Part shown: in pieces, positions 50,306-60,042 of the stretch
How the letters are laid out: each line of letters starts with the position of its first letter
How positions within the stretch are numbered: position 1 is the stretch's first letter
Assembly: GCA_009746045.1 (NCBI GenBank)
Contig: RPFO01000299.1
Span: 62,001-126,000, forward strand
Direction: 5' to 3'
DNA from: Mesostigma viride
Lineage: Eukaryota > Streptophyta > Mesostigmatophyceae > Mesostigmatales > Mesostigmataceae
Length of the DNA: 64,000 nt
Notes under the pieces: generated by a model
What the model was told of the DNA's origin: nothing
The model's database searches: none
The model's input: the letters and a program-made list of their open reading frames with translations, nothing else
Position numbers and translations under genes: made by a program

Positions 50306-51540
50306 AGGACAAGGACAAGGACAAGGACAAGGACAAGGACAAGGACAAGGTGCTGGCACAAGGACAAGGACAAGGACAAGGACAAGGACAAGGACAAGGA
50401 CAAGGACAAGGACAAGGACAAGGACAAGGACAAGGACAAGGACAAGGACAAGGACAAGGACAAGGACAAGGACAAGGACAAGGACAAGGACAAGGACAAG
50501 GACAAGGACAAGGACAAGGACAAGGACAAGGACAAGGACAAGGACAAGGACAAGGACAAGGACAAGGACAAGGTGCTGGCACAAGGACAAGATAAAGGAC
50601 AAGGACAAGGACAAGGACAAGGACAAGGACAAGGACAAGGACAAGGACAAGGACAAGGACAAGGACAAGGACAAGGACAAGGACAAGGACAAGGACAAGG
50701 ACAAGGACAAGGACAAGGACAAGGACAAGGACAAGGACAAGGACAAGGACAAGGACAAGGACAAGGACAAGGACAAGGACAAGGACAAGGACAAGGACAA
50801 GGCCAAGGACAAGGACAAGGACAAGGACAAGGACAAGGTGCTGGCACAAGGACAAGAACAAGGACAAGGACAAGGACAAGGACAAGGACAAGGACAAGGA
50901 CAAGGACAAGGACAAGGACAAGGACAAGGACAAGGACAAGGACAAGGACAAGGACAAGGACAAGGACAAGGACAAGGACAAGGACAAGGACAAGGACAAG
51001 GACAAGGACAAGGACAAGGACAAGGACAAGGACAAGGACAAGGACAAGGACAAGGACAAGGACAAGGACAAGGACAAGGACAAGGTGCTGGCACAAGGAC
51101 AAGGACAAGGACAAGGACAAGGACAAGGACAAGGACAAGGACAAGGACAAGGACAAGGACAAGGCCAAGGCCAAGGCCAAGGCCAAGGCCAAGGACAAGG
51201 ACAAGGACAAGGACAAGGACAAGGACAAGGACAAGGACAAGGACAAGGACAAGGACAAGGACAAGGACAAGGACAAGGACAAGGACAAGGTGCTGGACAA
51301 GGACAAGGACAAGGACAAGGACAAGGACAAGGACAAGGACAAGGACAAGGACAAGGACAAGGACAAGGACAAGGACAAGGACAAGGACAAGGACAGGACA
51401 AGGACAAGGACAGGACGAGGACAAGGACAAGGACAAGGACAAGGACAAGGACAAGGACAAGGACAAGGACAAGGACAAGGACAAGGACAAGGACAAGGAC
51501 AAGGACAAGGACAAGGACAAGGACAAGGACAAGGACAAGA
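50306..51540. repeat. (GGACAA)n satellite, 1.2 kb
   Basis: Same hexamer and same separator (about 50348, 50570, 50836, 51083, partial at 51290). It ends GATGGCGCAAGAAAATCACA, which is the linker of the palindrome repeat, so the satellite appears to have grown inside that repeat. Confidence 0.95.
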
Positions 51541-51589
51541 TGGCGCAAGAAAATCACATGTGCGTAACACCTACCCGGACAGGGCAGTT

Positions 51590-51870
51590 TGTGGTGGGTT
51601 GCTTTTCCAGTTGCTGCCGTCGCGGCATCGGAACCCGATGACCCAGAAGCCGCCGATTTCCTCCGCTCCTTCGCCGCCTTTGCTGCATGACCCGCGCGCC
51701 TCTTGCCCCGACGATGGTGCGGGGGAGGGGGCATTTGCTGTGCTGCCGCTGCAGCTTCCGACGGCGCGGAAGGGCCGGCGGCGCAGGGGGCAACACCGGT
51801 GGCGGCGGAGAGCCCGGCGGCGGGGGCGCCGGCGGAGGGGAAGGCGGGTGGTTGTGCGTACAAGCACGCT
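51590..51870 (-). CDS. Possible Ala/Pro-rich exon, weak
   Basis: On the minus strand, after a pyrimidine-rich acceptor-like CTGCGTGTCACAG (about 51871), one frame reads AGAPAAGLSAATGVAPCAAG, then HHRRGKRRAGHAAKAAKERR (nuclear-signal-like) up to HHKLPCPG before a GTAGGT. It may be a 5' exon of the gene at 44.5-45.7 kb, but the phase does not match directly. Low-complexity sequence, so caution. Confidence 0.25.
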
Positions 51871-52505
51871 GTGACACGCAGACGACAAAGAAGAAATCCG
51901 CCGAATATGTTAGCAAGCGGTGCGGTGCAGCACACACATCTGACAAAGCTAATAGGTCAACCCTTAAAACCGTGTCCAACTGCCCGCTATAAAAACCGGG
52001 CAATTGTCACTTTCCATGATAATGTCCACAAACCAACCTAATAGTTAGTTATGGTCCATTATAGGACACAAGCACACACATATATTCACCACCTTGGGGG
52101 TCATGTCATTGGTCATATTGCAATGTCCTATGGGTGCCAAATATAGCACCCCCTGACAGAAAGGAAGCTAGTAAAGGGCTCATGAACATGTGGAGGAGCA
52201 GGGACCCAGCTGCAAGCTCTAACAATAAATGCCCACTACAAATAGCGGACAGTTTGGTTGGTGACACCTGCTAGCATTACAAAGCTCAATTCTCATCCCG
52301 TAGCAACAAAAATGTAATGTCCGCTGTAAATATCACTCAAAACGGCTAAAGGGTTAAAACGAAGTTGTAGTTGTTTTGCGGCATCAAGTTTCAAAGTACG
52401 TACTGGATACCCTTCGCCAGCCTGCTTGGCATCGAGTAGGATAAGATCTTGGAACCAGTAAGGGGGCTTCGCTTGCTGCGGCAGATGGTGCAATCCATTG
52501 TGATC
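51871..52505. other. No firm gene; one exon-like stretch
   Basis: Minus-strand 52350-52500 reads LHHLPQQAKPPYWFQDLILL then DAKQAGEGYPVRTLK, protein-like but isolated. Confidence 0.3.
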
Positions 52506-52509
52506 TGCG

Positions 52510-52860
52510 CGCAAAACATACACAAACGAACAACCCTCATAGGTTGAGCAATCCACAAAATCATGCCATTACTGTAACAACATGGGCAAAGCATACACAA
52601 ACGAACAACCATCATAGATTGAGCTAGCAATCCACAACATTATGCCATTACTGTAACAACATGGGCAAAGCATACACAAACGAACAACCATCATAGATTG
52701 AGCTAGCAATCCACAACATCATGCCATTACTGTAACAACATGGGCAAAGCATACACAAACGAACAACCATCATAGATAGAGCAATCCACAACATCATGCC
52801 ATTAATGTAATAACATGGGCAAAACATACACAAACAAATAGCCATGATAGGGCATTAAGA
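52510..52860. repeat. 75-79-bp tandem repeat, five units
   Basis: ACACAAACGAACAACC-type phrase at 52528, 52603, 52682, 52761 and (degenerate) 52837, with CATGCCATTACTGTAACAAC between. Confidence 0.85.
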
Positions 52861-52959
52861 GAATAGCCATGATTGGGGCAATAAGAGAATTTTTTTGTTC
52901 AATTCAATGATCACAATTTATGCACACAGTCGATGCATTCATAAATGAGGCAGGTTCTT

Positions 52960-53436
52960 CCGAAAATTGGCTCCGTCGTAGAGTGTCAACGGCCAACTTG
53001 CAAACACGCACGTTACATGATATACATCCTAGTCATTATGGTCCTATACAAACGCCAGAAGGGCCTAATACCGGTTTAATTGGATCTTTAGCTACGCATA
53101 GTAAAGTAAATGAATATGTTTTCCTGTCCTTTTTATACATTACAAAAAAATCAAGTAATTAAAAGTGAAATACCTATTTTTATACCTCCAGATCAACAAG
53201 ATCAATTTAAATTCGCCCCAGAATATTTATTACTTTCTTGTTACTCTAGTGTTGAAAATAATTATGTTCCTGTGCGATATAAACCAGAATTTAGTAGTAA
53301 AGCAGAAGAAGTCGATTATTTGGGGATTTCTCTAACGCAAGCTTCAATAGCTACTTCATTTATTCCCTTGGTGGAACATGATGATGCAAACCGAGCATTA
53401 ATGGGTTGTAATATGCAAAGACAAGCAGTTCCATGA
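52960..53436 (+). pseudogene. rpoB: Plastid rpoB fragment in nuclear-type DNA (NUPT)
   Basis: RNA polymerase beta subunit sequence: HDIHPSHYG then [20 protein letters not shown]. After a one-base frame change near 53127 it continues [20 protein letters not shown] and ends [20 protein letters not shown] with [11 protein letters not shown]. The HPSHYG and [11 protein letters not shown]-x-NMQRQAVP blocks are strongly conserved in beta subunits. Local base composition is AT-rich, unlike the neighbours and like chloroplast DNA. The usual R-x-C between HYG and PI is missing. It stops exactly after QAVP. Most likely a transferred, decayed plastid fragment. Confidence 0.8.
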
Positions 53437-53672
53437 CACCAAGGTTGAGACTTACATGCATGGGACAAGAAAAACCTCGTTGCAAGGGTTGAAACAATAA
53501 CGAAATTGTATGACCACAGACACATAAAATGTAAGGCTTGCTCAGTATTATTATTTACCCATCAATCAATTTTAAAGGCAAGGAAATGTTGAAATACGGA
53601 CGACCGTCCCAAGTTCGCCAGCATTAACAAAAGCATTTCTGTGACAAGAACAGTGGGCGACCATTCCCATTA
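53437..53672. other. No gene seen
   Basis: Spacer between the rpoB fragment and the next minus-strand gene end. Confidence 0.4.
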
Positions 53673-54454
53673 TTATCTTTTCCTCTTTTGTTTCTTCCCC
53701 TTCCCGGACTCGCATTCATAAGCGACGTCCGCCATCCCCAAACGATGCAAAATTTTGTTGGAGCTCTGCATCTTCTCCAACAGTTCTTGATCCGATTCCT
53801 CCTTTGCACGACGCGCTTCCTCTGCCTTCGCCTTTGCGGCCTCCACATCTGCATCTATATCCGCCTTCACCACCATCCTGATCAAACGGTCCCGCTCCTC
53901 AGGCCTCTTCGGCAGTCCCACCGGCTCTGCGGCAAGAAGAGCCTCCAAAATATCCTTGTGCAGTCTTTGTGCTTCCACAAATCCATTATTCGTCATCAAG
54001 GTGTACGCGCATTCACGCGCCACACCCTGCAAGGAATCCCCCATGGTAACGTTAAGCCCATGAGCAAACCCGTACGCGCTGTCCCCCTCTGCCAAAATCT
54101 CGAGTGCTGCCTGTCGAGGCGCACCAGCTCAACTTTCCGTTCCCCAGTGTGCGTTGCCGTGAAGTGGAGGACCGAGCGTGTCATTCCGGTCTTCCCCATC
54201 AACATCTGCAAACTTGCTACGTATGCGATCCCACGAGCGCACACGTCCTCCAACTTCTCGGCAAAAGGTAGATGTGTCTTGCAATACACATCCAATCCCT
54301 CCAGTGGTCTATCACATCTAAGAAATCCACACCCCCCGTATGGATCCTTGGCATGTTGGTACTCGAGGTCGTGCGCTTGTAGGAACTTGTAATGTTCCGC
54401 GCACAGTCCCTCGACCCTTACGGGCTCCGTACAGATTTTGCATTTCGTTGCCAT
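53673..54454 (-). CDS. Zinc-module protein, frameshifted
   Basis: Starts MATKCKICTEPVRVEG LCAEH (C-x2-C-x9-C-x2-H), followed by GCGFLRCDRPLEGLDVYCKT plus H (C-x4-C-x10-C-x2-H). After ERKVELVRLDRQ the frame shifts near 54110 to LEILAEGDSAYGFAHGLNV and then a charged helix DADVEAAKAKAEEARRAKEE ending QKRKR and stop. The paired Cys/His pattern resembles short WRKY19-like zinc fingers; metal binding is inferred. No palindrome lies upstream of this start, unlike its neighbours. Confidence 0.55.
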
Positions 54455-54677
54455 CTGCGCAATTGCCATGAGTCCCATACAGCAGCCATTGTATAACAGG
54501 GGCAATGAGGACCGTCAGAACCCCCTCTGGCGTCTTTCTCACACAATTCTCAATCTAGTCTTTTGTGCAATAATTGTTGGTTCAAAGAAGGTCCGTTCAA
54601 AGAAGTTTTATGAGACAAAATAAATTAGTTTCAATTACACGCATCAGATTAATCAAATCATATTTTCTCCCTCTTTC

Positions 54678-55259
54678 TTACTGAGCAATTCTGTCCATCC
54701 TGCCCCTCTTTGCCGGCTTCTCATCAATCTCCTCATCAAAATCACACACACGTCTAATCTGCTGTCTAATCTGCTCTACCAACCCCCCCTTGCGCATCAG
54801 GTCTTTCACCTCCCCCTTCAAGAGCGCTGTCACGAGTCGCGCGCACTCATACGCGGACTCCGTGGCCATGTCCCTTCCCATATCATGCCACACTTTGGCC
54901 GTTGGACAGTCGGGATGGTCTCCCATGTAAGCCCACACATGCCTTGGCGGCTTGTCCTCTCCGCCTATCCCCTCTCCAGGTCGCATCTGTCCCACCTCCT
55001 CTATCACCCACTCTGCATCACGCAGCATGAATCGAGGCTTCTTGTCAACATAGTACAAGACCAAAACCATGTTGTTGGGCCAAGGCTTCCACTTTTTCGT
55101 CACGATGTGACGGTCAATCGTCATCAGCCCGCTCTCGATTTCGGCAAACAACGCCCCCCATACGTCAGAATGCTTGGGACAGAACCACTCGCTGTCCGTC
55201 GGCATTCCTTCCCATTGACAATCCGGATGTTCGCATCGAATGGGTCCATCTGTGCACAT
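54678..55259 (-). CDS. Unknown 193-aa protein with one zinc-like module
   Basis: Intact ORF. N-terminus MCTDGPIRCEHPDCQWEG and then EWFCPKH gives C-x4-C-x12-C-x2-H. It continues with LVLYYVDKKPRFMLRDAEWV, VWAYMGDHPDCPTAKVWHDM and ends EIDEKPAKRGRMDRIAQ, probably a nuclear signal. A palindrome lies 44 nt upstream of the ATG, a second 37 bp further. Function unknown. Confidence 0.6.
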   Translation of the reverse strand: MCTDGPIRCEHPDCQWEGMPTDSEWFCPKHSDVWGALFAEIESGLMTIDRHIVTKKWKPWPNNMVLVLYYVDKKPRFMLRDAEWVIEEVGQMRPGEGIGGEDKPPRHVWAYMGDHPDCPTAKVWHDMGRDMATESAYECARLVTALLKGEVKDLMRKGGLVEQIRQQIRRVCDFDEEIDEKPAKRGRMDRIAQ

Positions 55260-55303
55260 CGATATTTTTTACACCACCCGCAAACGCACGCATTCAGCAG
55301 GGT

Positions 55304-55353
55304 CAACGGCCGTTGGCCCTGTTAAATTCCACACACCCAACGGCCGTTGGCCT
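55304..55353 (-). promoter_or_regulatory. Double palindrome upstream of the 54678-55259 gene
   Basis: CAACGGCCGTTGG at 55304 and again at 55341, both before the ATG at 55259. Contains inverted CAACGG sites, the Myb-type core. Confidence 0.5.
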
Positions 55354-55442
55354 TAGACGCACAAAACTTGACACCATCAGGCGATTTTTTCCAAATGATT
55401 CTTCTTTATTAAATAAATTTACATTCATCCTAAAATCACATT

Positions 55443-55787
55443 CTAGTCAACATCCTCCCCATCTTTAGTGGGTTGCATTCGACCCCAATTGTCGTTCATA
55501 AAACTGACCAAAACATGAGCCGGAGTCCCCACATCCTCCTCACGCCTCAATTTACGCAATACACCTTTAGCAATTCCACCATACCCATCAACCTCCGACA
55601 TCATCATGCCCACGCCATCAAGACGTTCAGCGTGCAATTGCCCGTCCTCTTCGAGAACCAGATCGGGCAGGTCTTCCAGTTCGGCCTCCACAATCTCTAT
55701 CAGGTTTTCCTTTGTAGTCTCCCCCCCTTCCTTTCCTTCTTTTCCGCACTCCATCCTACACCCTGCCCCTGCACAACCGACGTCCAT
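55443..55787 (-). CDS. Unknown 114-aa acidic protein
   Basis: Intact small ORF: MDVGCAGAGCRMECGKEGKE, ENLIEIVEAELEDLPDLVLE, GIAKGVLRKLRREED, ends TKDGEDVD. Acidic C-terminus. Only 71 bp separate its ATG from the stop of the upstream gene, and that gap holds a single palindrome at 55833. Function unknown; small size lowers confidence. Confidence 0.45.
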   Translation of the reverse strand: MDVGCAGAGCRMECGKEGKEGGETTKENLIEIVEAELEDLPDLVLEEDGQLHAERLDGVGMMMSEVDGYGGIAKGVLRKLRREEDVGTPAHVLVSFMNDNWGRMQPTKDGEDVD

Positions 55788-55832
55788 GGCAAGTTAAGAA
55801 ACGGACTCAGCTCACAGGACATTTTGCAAGTC

Positions 55833-55845
55833 CAACGGCCGTTGG
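55833..55845 (-). promoter_or_regulatory. Palindrome 45 nt upstream of the 55443-55787 gene
   Basis: TCCAACGGCCGTTGGCG in the 71-bp intergenic gap. Confidence 0.5.
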
Positions 55846-55858
55846 CGACCAAAAACAC

Positions 55859-56640
55859 CTAGTCGCATGCATTCCTTGCTCTCTCCACCAAAGCAGAGGC
55901 CAGGACGACCCTTTCCACGACCTTTTCAATTTCCTCCCCCTCAGCATCAGCAACAACGGTCATGGCAAATCGGGCTTGGCGCTTAACCCCCGATGCCAGA
56001 ACGGCAGCCATCTCCACACGAGTTTTTGAGACTTCAACAGGTACAGGCAATTCGCCGACCGCAAAAGTAAGCCTTGCGAGGTGCGGGACCCACCAATCAC
56101 CTTCCAAAAATCCGCAACCCCATCCAATCATGAAATACAACAACAGGTCTGCGCCCATGGCGCCTGCGATATCCAAGTCGTCATGCGAAACAATCGCATG
56201 CACGTCATCCTCCGAGCACAGCATCCATGTAAAAACGGCGTCCCCGAAACCTTGGCAGTAGGCATACGAGTCAAAGTCAGGGTGATTCAACATCCATTCC
56301 CGCGACCTGACCGCCATTCTTTCCAGACTTCCAGCACCGTCCACCTCAAAACTCAGGACAAGAGGTCCTTCACCAGCACTGGACTCGCCATGCACAAACA
56401 ACAAGCCTCCTTTGATCACCTCTTGCATCTCCCCTGACAACTTGGCGTGTCCATCACAAAAAGGCATGCAATCCGTCCCGAATGGAAGCTGGCAATCCCG
56501 GGCGATACACCCCCCTTTTTTGCAAACAAATCCTTCACCCTCCCTGCCATTCCCGTTCGCACGCTGACATGACGCACGCACAAGTCATCCCCTCCTGCTC
56601 TCGCTTCCTGGCACCACGCAACCGTGCATTTGACCGCCAT
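55859..56640 (-). CDS. Two-module zinc-like protein, frameshifted
   Basis: Start MAVKCTVAWCQEARAGGDDL plus CVRH gives C-x4-C-x10-C-x2-H. After RVKDLF the frame changes at a C6T6 run (56510-56521) and continues GCIARDCQLPFGTDCMPFCD plus GH (C-x4-C-x11-C-x2-H). Then a globular part: FEVDGAGSLERMAVRSREWM, SYAYCQGFGDAVFTWMLCSE, LLLYFMIGWGCGFLEGDWWV; ends LVERARNACD. A one-base indel would restore a single protein of about 260 residues. It shares its 5' leader with the unrelated paralogue family to its right. Confidence 0.55.
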
Positions 56641-56770
56641 CTGCGACCACCAACACCGTTTGATACACATTTCTCACCGTCAACGGCCGTTGGCTTGAAA
56701 CAACAAGAATGATTTATTACTCGCACGAAAATCACACCATTTTCCAGCCTCCAACGGCCGTTGGCGCACG
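56641..56770 (-). promoter_or_regulatory. Conserved 5' leader with two palindromes
   Basis: Minus strand: palindrome at 56753, palindrome at 56681, then GTGAGAAATGTGTATCAAAC and GGTGTTGGTGGTCGCAG immediately before ATG. The same leader precedes the genes at 57630, 58536 and 60681. The GTGAGA...GCAG stretch (about 38 nt) looks like a mini-intron but may simply be a conserved UTR. Confidence 0.5.
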
Positions 56771-56985
56771 AAAAACGCACGCAAACAATTTTTATTATGC
56801 ATTTATTGATTACATCCATAGTGCCACGTGGCGAATCACACCCAACTTTCCAGCTGCCAACGGCCGTTGGCGCAAAGAAAATCAAACCCTAATTTGCAGC
56901 TGCCAACGGCCGTTGGCGCGAAGAAAATCAAACCCTAATTTGCAGGTTCCAACGGCCGTTGGCGCAAGAAATCACACCCAACACT

Positions 56986-57630
56986 TCAGTCGCATAATCG
57001 ATTCGCCTCAGTCACGCACTCGAACTTGTACTCCTGCCCGAGCGCGAACATCACCTCACGAACCGCCTTCTCAAACTCGTCAACACCGGCAGTTCCCCAC
57101 TCATGCACGTATTCCCTCAACCAGACCATGCAATCTCCAGCAGACACGAACAGCCGGTCTGGAATCAGGTCAGTGTGATGCTTGAAGTACTTGCCGTCCT
57201 TCAAGATGACCCATTCGAACCGTCCCACCTGCCCCAAACCCTCAAACCCTTCTCCGGTATCATAGTGCCGCATGAACGGTATCCAAGTTTCCTTCCCATC
57301 CGCATCGATCCTCCGAACACGAATTGGGCTGGGTATTGATGGATCATAGGGCCTTATAGCACCACACCTCACAAGCACCTCCTCAAGTGGCTCAACGGTC
57401 GGCTTTGGAAGTCCCCGACCCTCAATATTGAAAACAAGAGTCGCGGCCTTCGCGACATCCGGTCTCAAATATGACCTTTCACCCTTGGGCTTAAAATCCA
57501 GGTTAATATCCGGCAAAAGCCTGAGCGCGCTCTTAACCACACCCCGAAGCCTGTCTTCCAAGTCGTCACGCTTTTGTTGCCATTCGGTGATATCGATCCA
57601 CTCGCCCCCCTTCGTCCTGTAGAACGTCAT
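56986..57630 (-). CDS. Unknown protein, paralogue A of three
   Basis: 214 codons, intact: MTFYRTKGGEWIDITEWQQK, SALRLLPDINLDFKPKGERS, VFNIEGRGLPKPTVEPLEEV, LVRCGAIRPYDPSIPSPIRV, RFEWVILKDGKYFKHHTDLI, WLREYVHEWGTAGVDEFEKA, ends FECVTEANRLCD. Very close to the copies at 57919-58536 and 60043-60681. Soluble, no signal or membrane segment, no family recognised. The upstream palindrome is degenerate (CAACGGCCTTTTG at 57672). Confidence 0.6.
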   Translation of the reverse strand: MTFYRTKGGEWIDITEWQQKRDDLEDRLRGVVKSALRLLPDINLDFKPKGERSYLRPDVAKAATLVFNIEGRGLPKPTVEPLEEVLVRCGAIRPYDPSIPSPIRVRRIDADGKETWIPFMRHYDTGEGFEGLGQVGRFEWVILKDGKYFKHHTDLIPDRLFVSAGDCMVWLREYVHEWGTAGVDEFEKAVREVMFALGQEYKFECVTEANRLCD

Positions 57631-57918
57631 CTGCACACCACCGACACCGTTTGATATAAATTTGTCACCGTCAACGGCCTTTTGCTTGAAAAAACGCGCA
57701 CCAAAATCACACACCAGTTTCCAGCCTCCAACGACCGTTGGCGCACGAAAAATGCACGAACAAATTTTTTATTATGCATTTATTGATTACATCCATATTG
57801 CCATAAGACAAATCAAACCCTACTTTCCAGGTCCCGACGGCCGTTGGCCCAAAGAAAATCAAACCCTAATTTGCAGGTTCCAACGGCCGTTGGCGCAAAG
57901 AAAATCACACCCAACACT

Positions 57919-58536
57919 TCAGTCGCATAATCGATTCGCCTCAGTCACGCACTCGAACTTGTACTCCTGCCCCAGCGCGGACATCACCTCACGAACCGCT
58001 TTCTCAAACTCGTCAACACCGTCGGGTCCCCACTCATGCACGTATTCCCTCAACCAGAACATGCAATCTCCAGCGGACACGAACAGCCGGTCGATGATCA
58101 GGTCAGTGTGATGCTTGAAGTACTTGCCGTCCTTCAAGATGACCCATTCGAACCGTCCCACCTGCCCCAAACCCTTAAACCCTTCTCCCCTATCATATGG
58201 CCGCGTCATCGGTATCCAACTTTCATTACCATCAGCATCGATCGACTGAAAACAAATTGGGCTGGGTATTGATGGATCATAGGGCCTTATAGCACCACAC
58301 CTCACAAGCACCTCCTCAAATGGCTCTACGGTCGGCTTTGGGAGTCCCCGACCCTCGATATTGAAAACAAGAGCCGCGGCCTTCGCGACATCCGGTCTCA
58401 AAAGAGACCTTTCACCCTCCTTGGGCTTAAAATCCAGCTTAATGTCCGGCAGAAGCCTGAGCGCGCTCTTAACCACTCCCAGAAGCCTGTCTTCCAAGTC
58501 GATCCACTCGCCCCCCTCCGTCCTGTAGAACGTCAT
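57919..58536 (-). CDS. Unknown protein, paralogue B of three
   Basis: 205 codons: begins MTFYRTEGGEWIDLEDRLLG, lacking the ITEWQQKRDD segment of the other two; the rest aligns end to end with paralogue A. Ends TEANRLCD. Intact palindromes at 58578 and 58657. The 3' flank repeats that of paralogue A, showing that gene plus spacer was duplicated as a unit. Confidence 0.6.
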   Translation of the reverse strand: MTFYRTEGGEWIDLEDRLLGVVKSALRLLPDIKLDFKPKEGERSLLRPDVAKAAALVFNIEGRGLPKPTVEPFEEVLVRCGAIRPYDPSIPSPICFQSIDADGNESWIPMTRPYDRGEGFKGLGQVGRFEWVILKDGKYFKHHTDLIIDRLFVSAGDCMFWLREYVHEWGPDGVDEFEKAVREVMSALGQEYKFECVTEANRLCD

Positions 58537-58577
58537 CTGCAACCCACCGACACCGTTTGATATACATTTCTCACCGT

Positions 58578-58670
58578 CAACGGCCGTTGGCTTGAAAAAA
58601 CAACAAGAATTTTAAGATTTATTACGCGCACAAAGCACACACTAGTTTTCAGTCTCCAACGGCCGTTGGC
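58578..58670 (-). promoter_or_regulatory. Leader palindromes of paralogue B
   Basis: CAACGGCCGTTGG at 58578-58590 (41 nt before ATG) and at 58657. Confidence 0.5.
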
Positions 58671-58908
58671 GCACGAAAAATGTTTTATTATGCATTTATA
58701 AATTACATCCATGGTGCCACGTGGCAAACCACACCCTACTTCCGGGTGCAAAGAAAACCAAACGCTAATTTGCAAGTTCCAACGGCCGTTGGCGCAAGAA
58801 AATCACACCCAAAATTTCTTCAGTCGCAGAATCCATTCCCATCACGCAGTCGAACAGGCGTACTGTTGCCCCAGCTCACAAATCGCCCTGGGGTACGATT
58901 TAGTCCCC

Positions 58909-59765
58909 TCAAAAAACCTTGAACATTTCACCTTTGAACTTGAAATGCACTTCACCCCCCATCCGAATTACAAGTCCGGCCAAATTGACACCAGACCAGC
59001 TGTCTGTAACGTCGCCGTGCATAGTGCTGAGAGACTTTCTCGCCTCACGATACTTGTTACACCACTTCTTGTGTTCCTCCCAGTCCGCACGCTGGCATTC
59101 GGCAGCACAATACCGGACGTCTCGACAACCCCCGCACTTGCGGTGGACACCCTCCATCACAGAGCACGCCTGATTCGAGCAACACTTTGGAAGCGAGCCC
59201 AGCATCGGCCCTCCCACCCCCGGGAGAACGATCATCCGTGAAAACGTCAATTTCACGGACTCGGAATTCCCGAATGTAAAATGGAAACCTTCAAACCCCC
59301 CCCCTCTACTCTCGCCGATACGGTCAATCTCGGCTGCGCCTCACTTGCGTCTGGAAATTTCCCCCACTGGTCTTTCTCCCACTGGTCCCACCCAACCTTT
59401 CCGACATACGACACCAAAAGTCGAAACTCGACGTCTCGATTGAGTGGAACCCGATCCGCCGGCGTGGGCTTGTAGAATCCGCCAGCCAAGGCGAAGTACA
59501 TGTCCAGCAACTGGAGATTAATCTGTCGTCCTACTGAGGCGAACGAGTCATACACGACCAAAACCGCAAACTGGCGACCCAGGCGCTTCTCGTGCTGCCG
59601 TACCCATCCGTGGATCTCGCGAGCCCGGTTAAGTACGTTTGCTGCCACGCAGGCAATCGCAGCGCGGGTCGAAGATTCCAGCTCGCCCGTCTCCGCCATC
59701 CCTCCCCTGCGCCAATTGGCACGTGCGTAATACGTAAGTTGGTTGTCCTTATAAGACGTACGCAT
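58909..59765 (-). CDS. MYND zinc-finger protein, frameshifted
   Basis: Upstream frame (59300-59765): MRTSYKDNQLTYYARANWRR, VAANVLNRAREIHGWVRQHE, RQFAVLVVYDSFASVGRQIN, FALAGGFYKPTPADRVPLNR, RLTVSARVEGGG. At a run of nine C (59296-59304) the sense continues in the next frame: FHFTFGNSESVKLTFSRM, then the MYND finger CCSNQACSVMEGVHRKCGGC, DVRYCAAECQRADWEEHKKW and C. It ends FKFKGEMFKVF. MYND fingers bind proline-rich peptides in transcription and methylation factors. As annotated the two frames overlap by ATGA, but continuity of sense favours one gene with an indel. Palindrome 45 nt upstream. Confidence 0.6.
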
Positions 59766-59810
59766 GTCCTTATATTTTACTCAACCCCCCCTTTTGACAT
59801 TTCTCCATCC

Positions 59811-59823
59811 CAACGGCCGTTGG
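59811..59823 (-). promoter_or_regulatory. Palindrome upstream of the MYND gene
   Basis: CAACGGCCGTTGG, 45 nt from the ATG at 59765. Confidence 0.5.
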
Positions 59824-59829
59824 CTTCCA

Positions 59830-59950
59830 AAAACTAGTAATCCCAAACTATTGATGATGGCCTCGTATACCACTCTTTCCAATGTCATCTGCGAACCCCA
59901 AACACCGTTGGACGGATATACATTTCTCATTTTCAACGGTCGTTGGCTTG
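59830..59950 (-). pseudogene. Leader plus truncated start of a lost gene
   Basis: Minus strand: CAACGACCGTTG (59934), GAGAAATGTATATC, GGTTCGCAG, then ATG at 59888 reading MTLERVVYEAIINSLGLL before running into the next palindrome. The leader matches the four related leaders, so this seems to be the 5' stump of a deleted gene. Confidence 0.45.
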
Positions 59951-60042
59951 AAAAAACAAAAAAAAATGTAAGATTTTTTATTCATTTATTTATTACAACA
60001 AAAACTCGCAGCCGATATTGATCATTTCAATCGATAAACTTG

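Noticed and set aside
58909-59256. A separate 115-codon MYND gene overlapping its neighbour by ATGA
   Set aside because: Protein-like sequence continues upstream of its Met in the same frame up to a nine-C run where the neighbour's sense ends, so one gene with an indel fits better.
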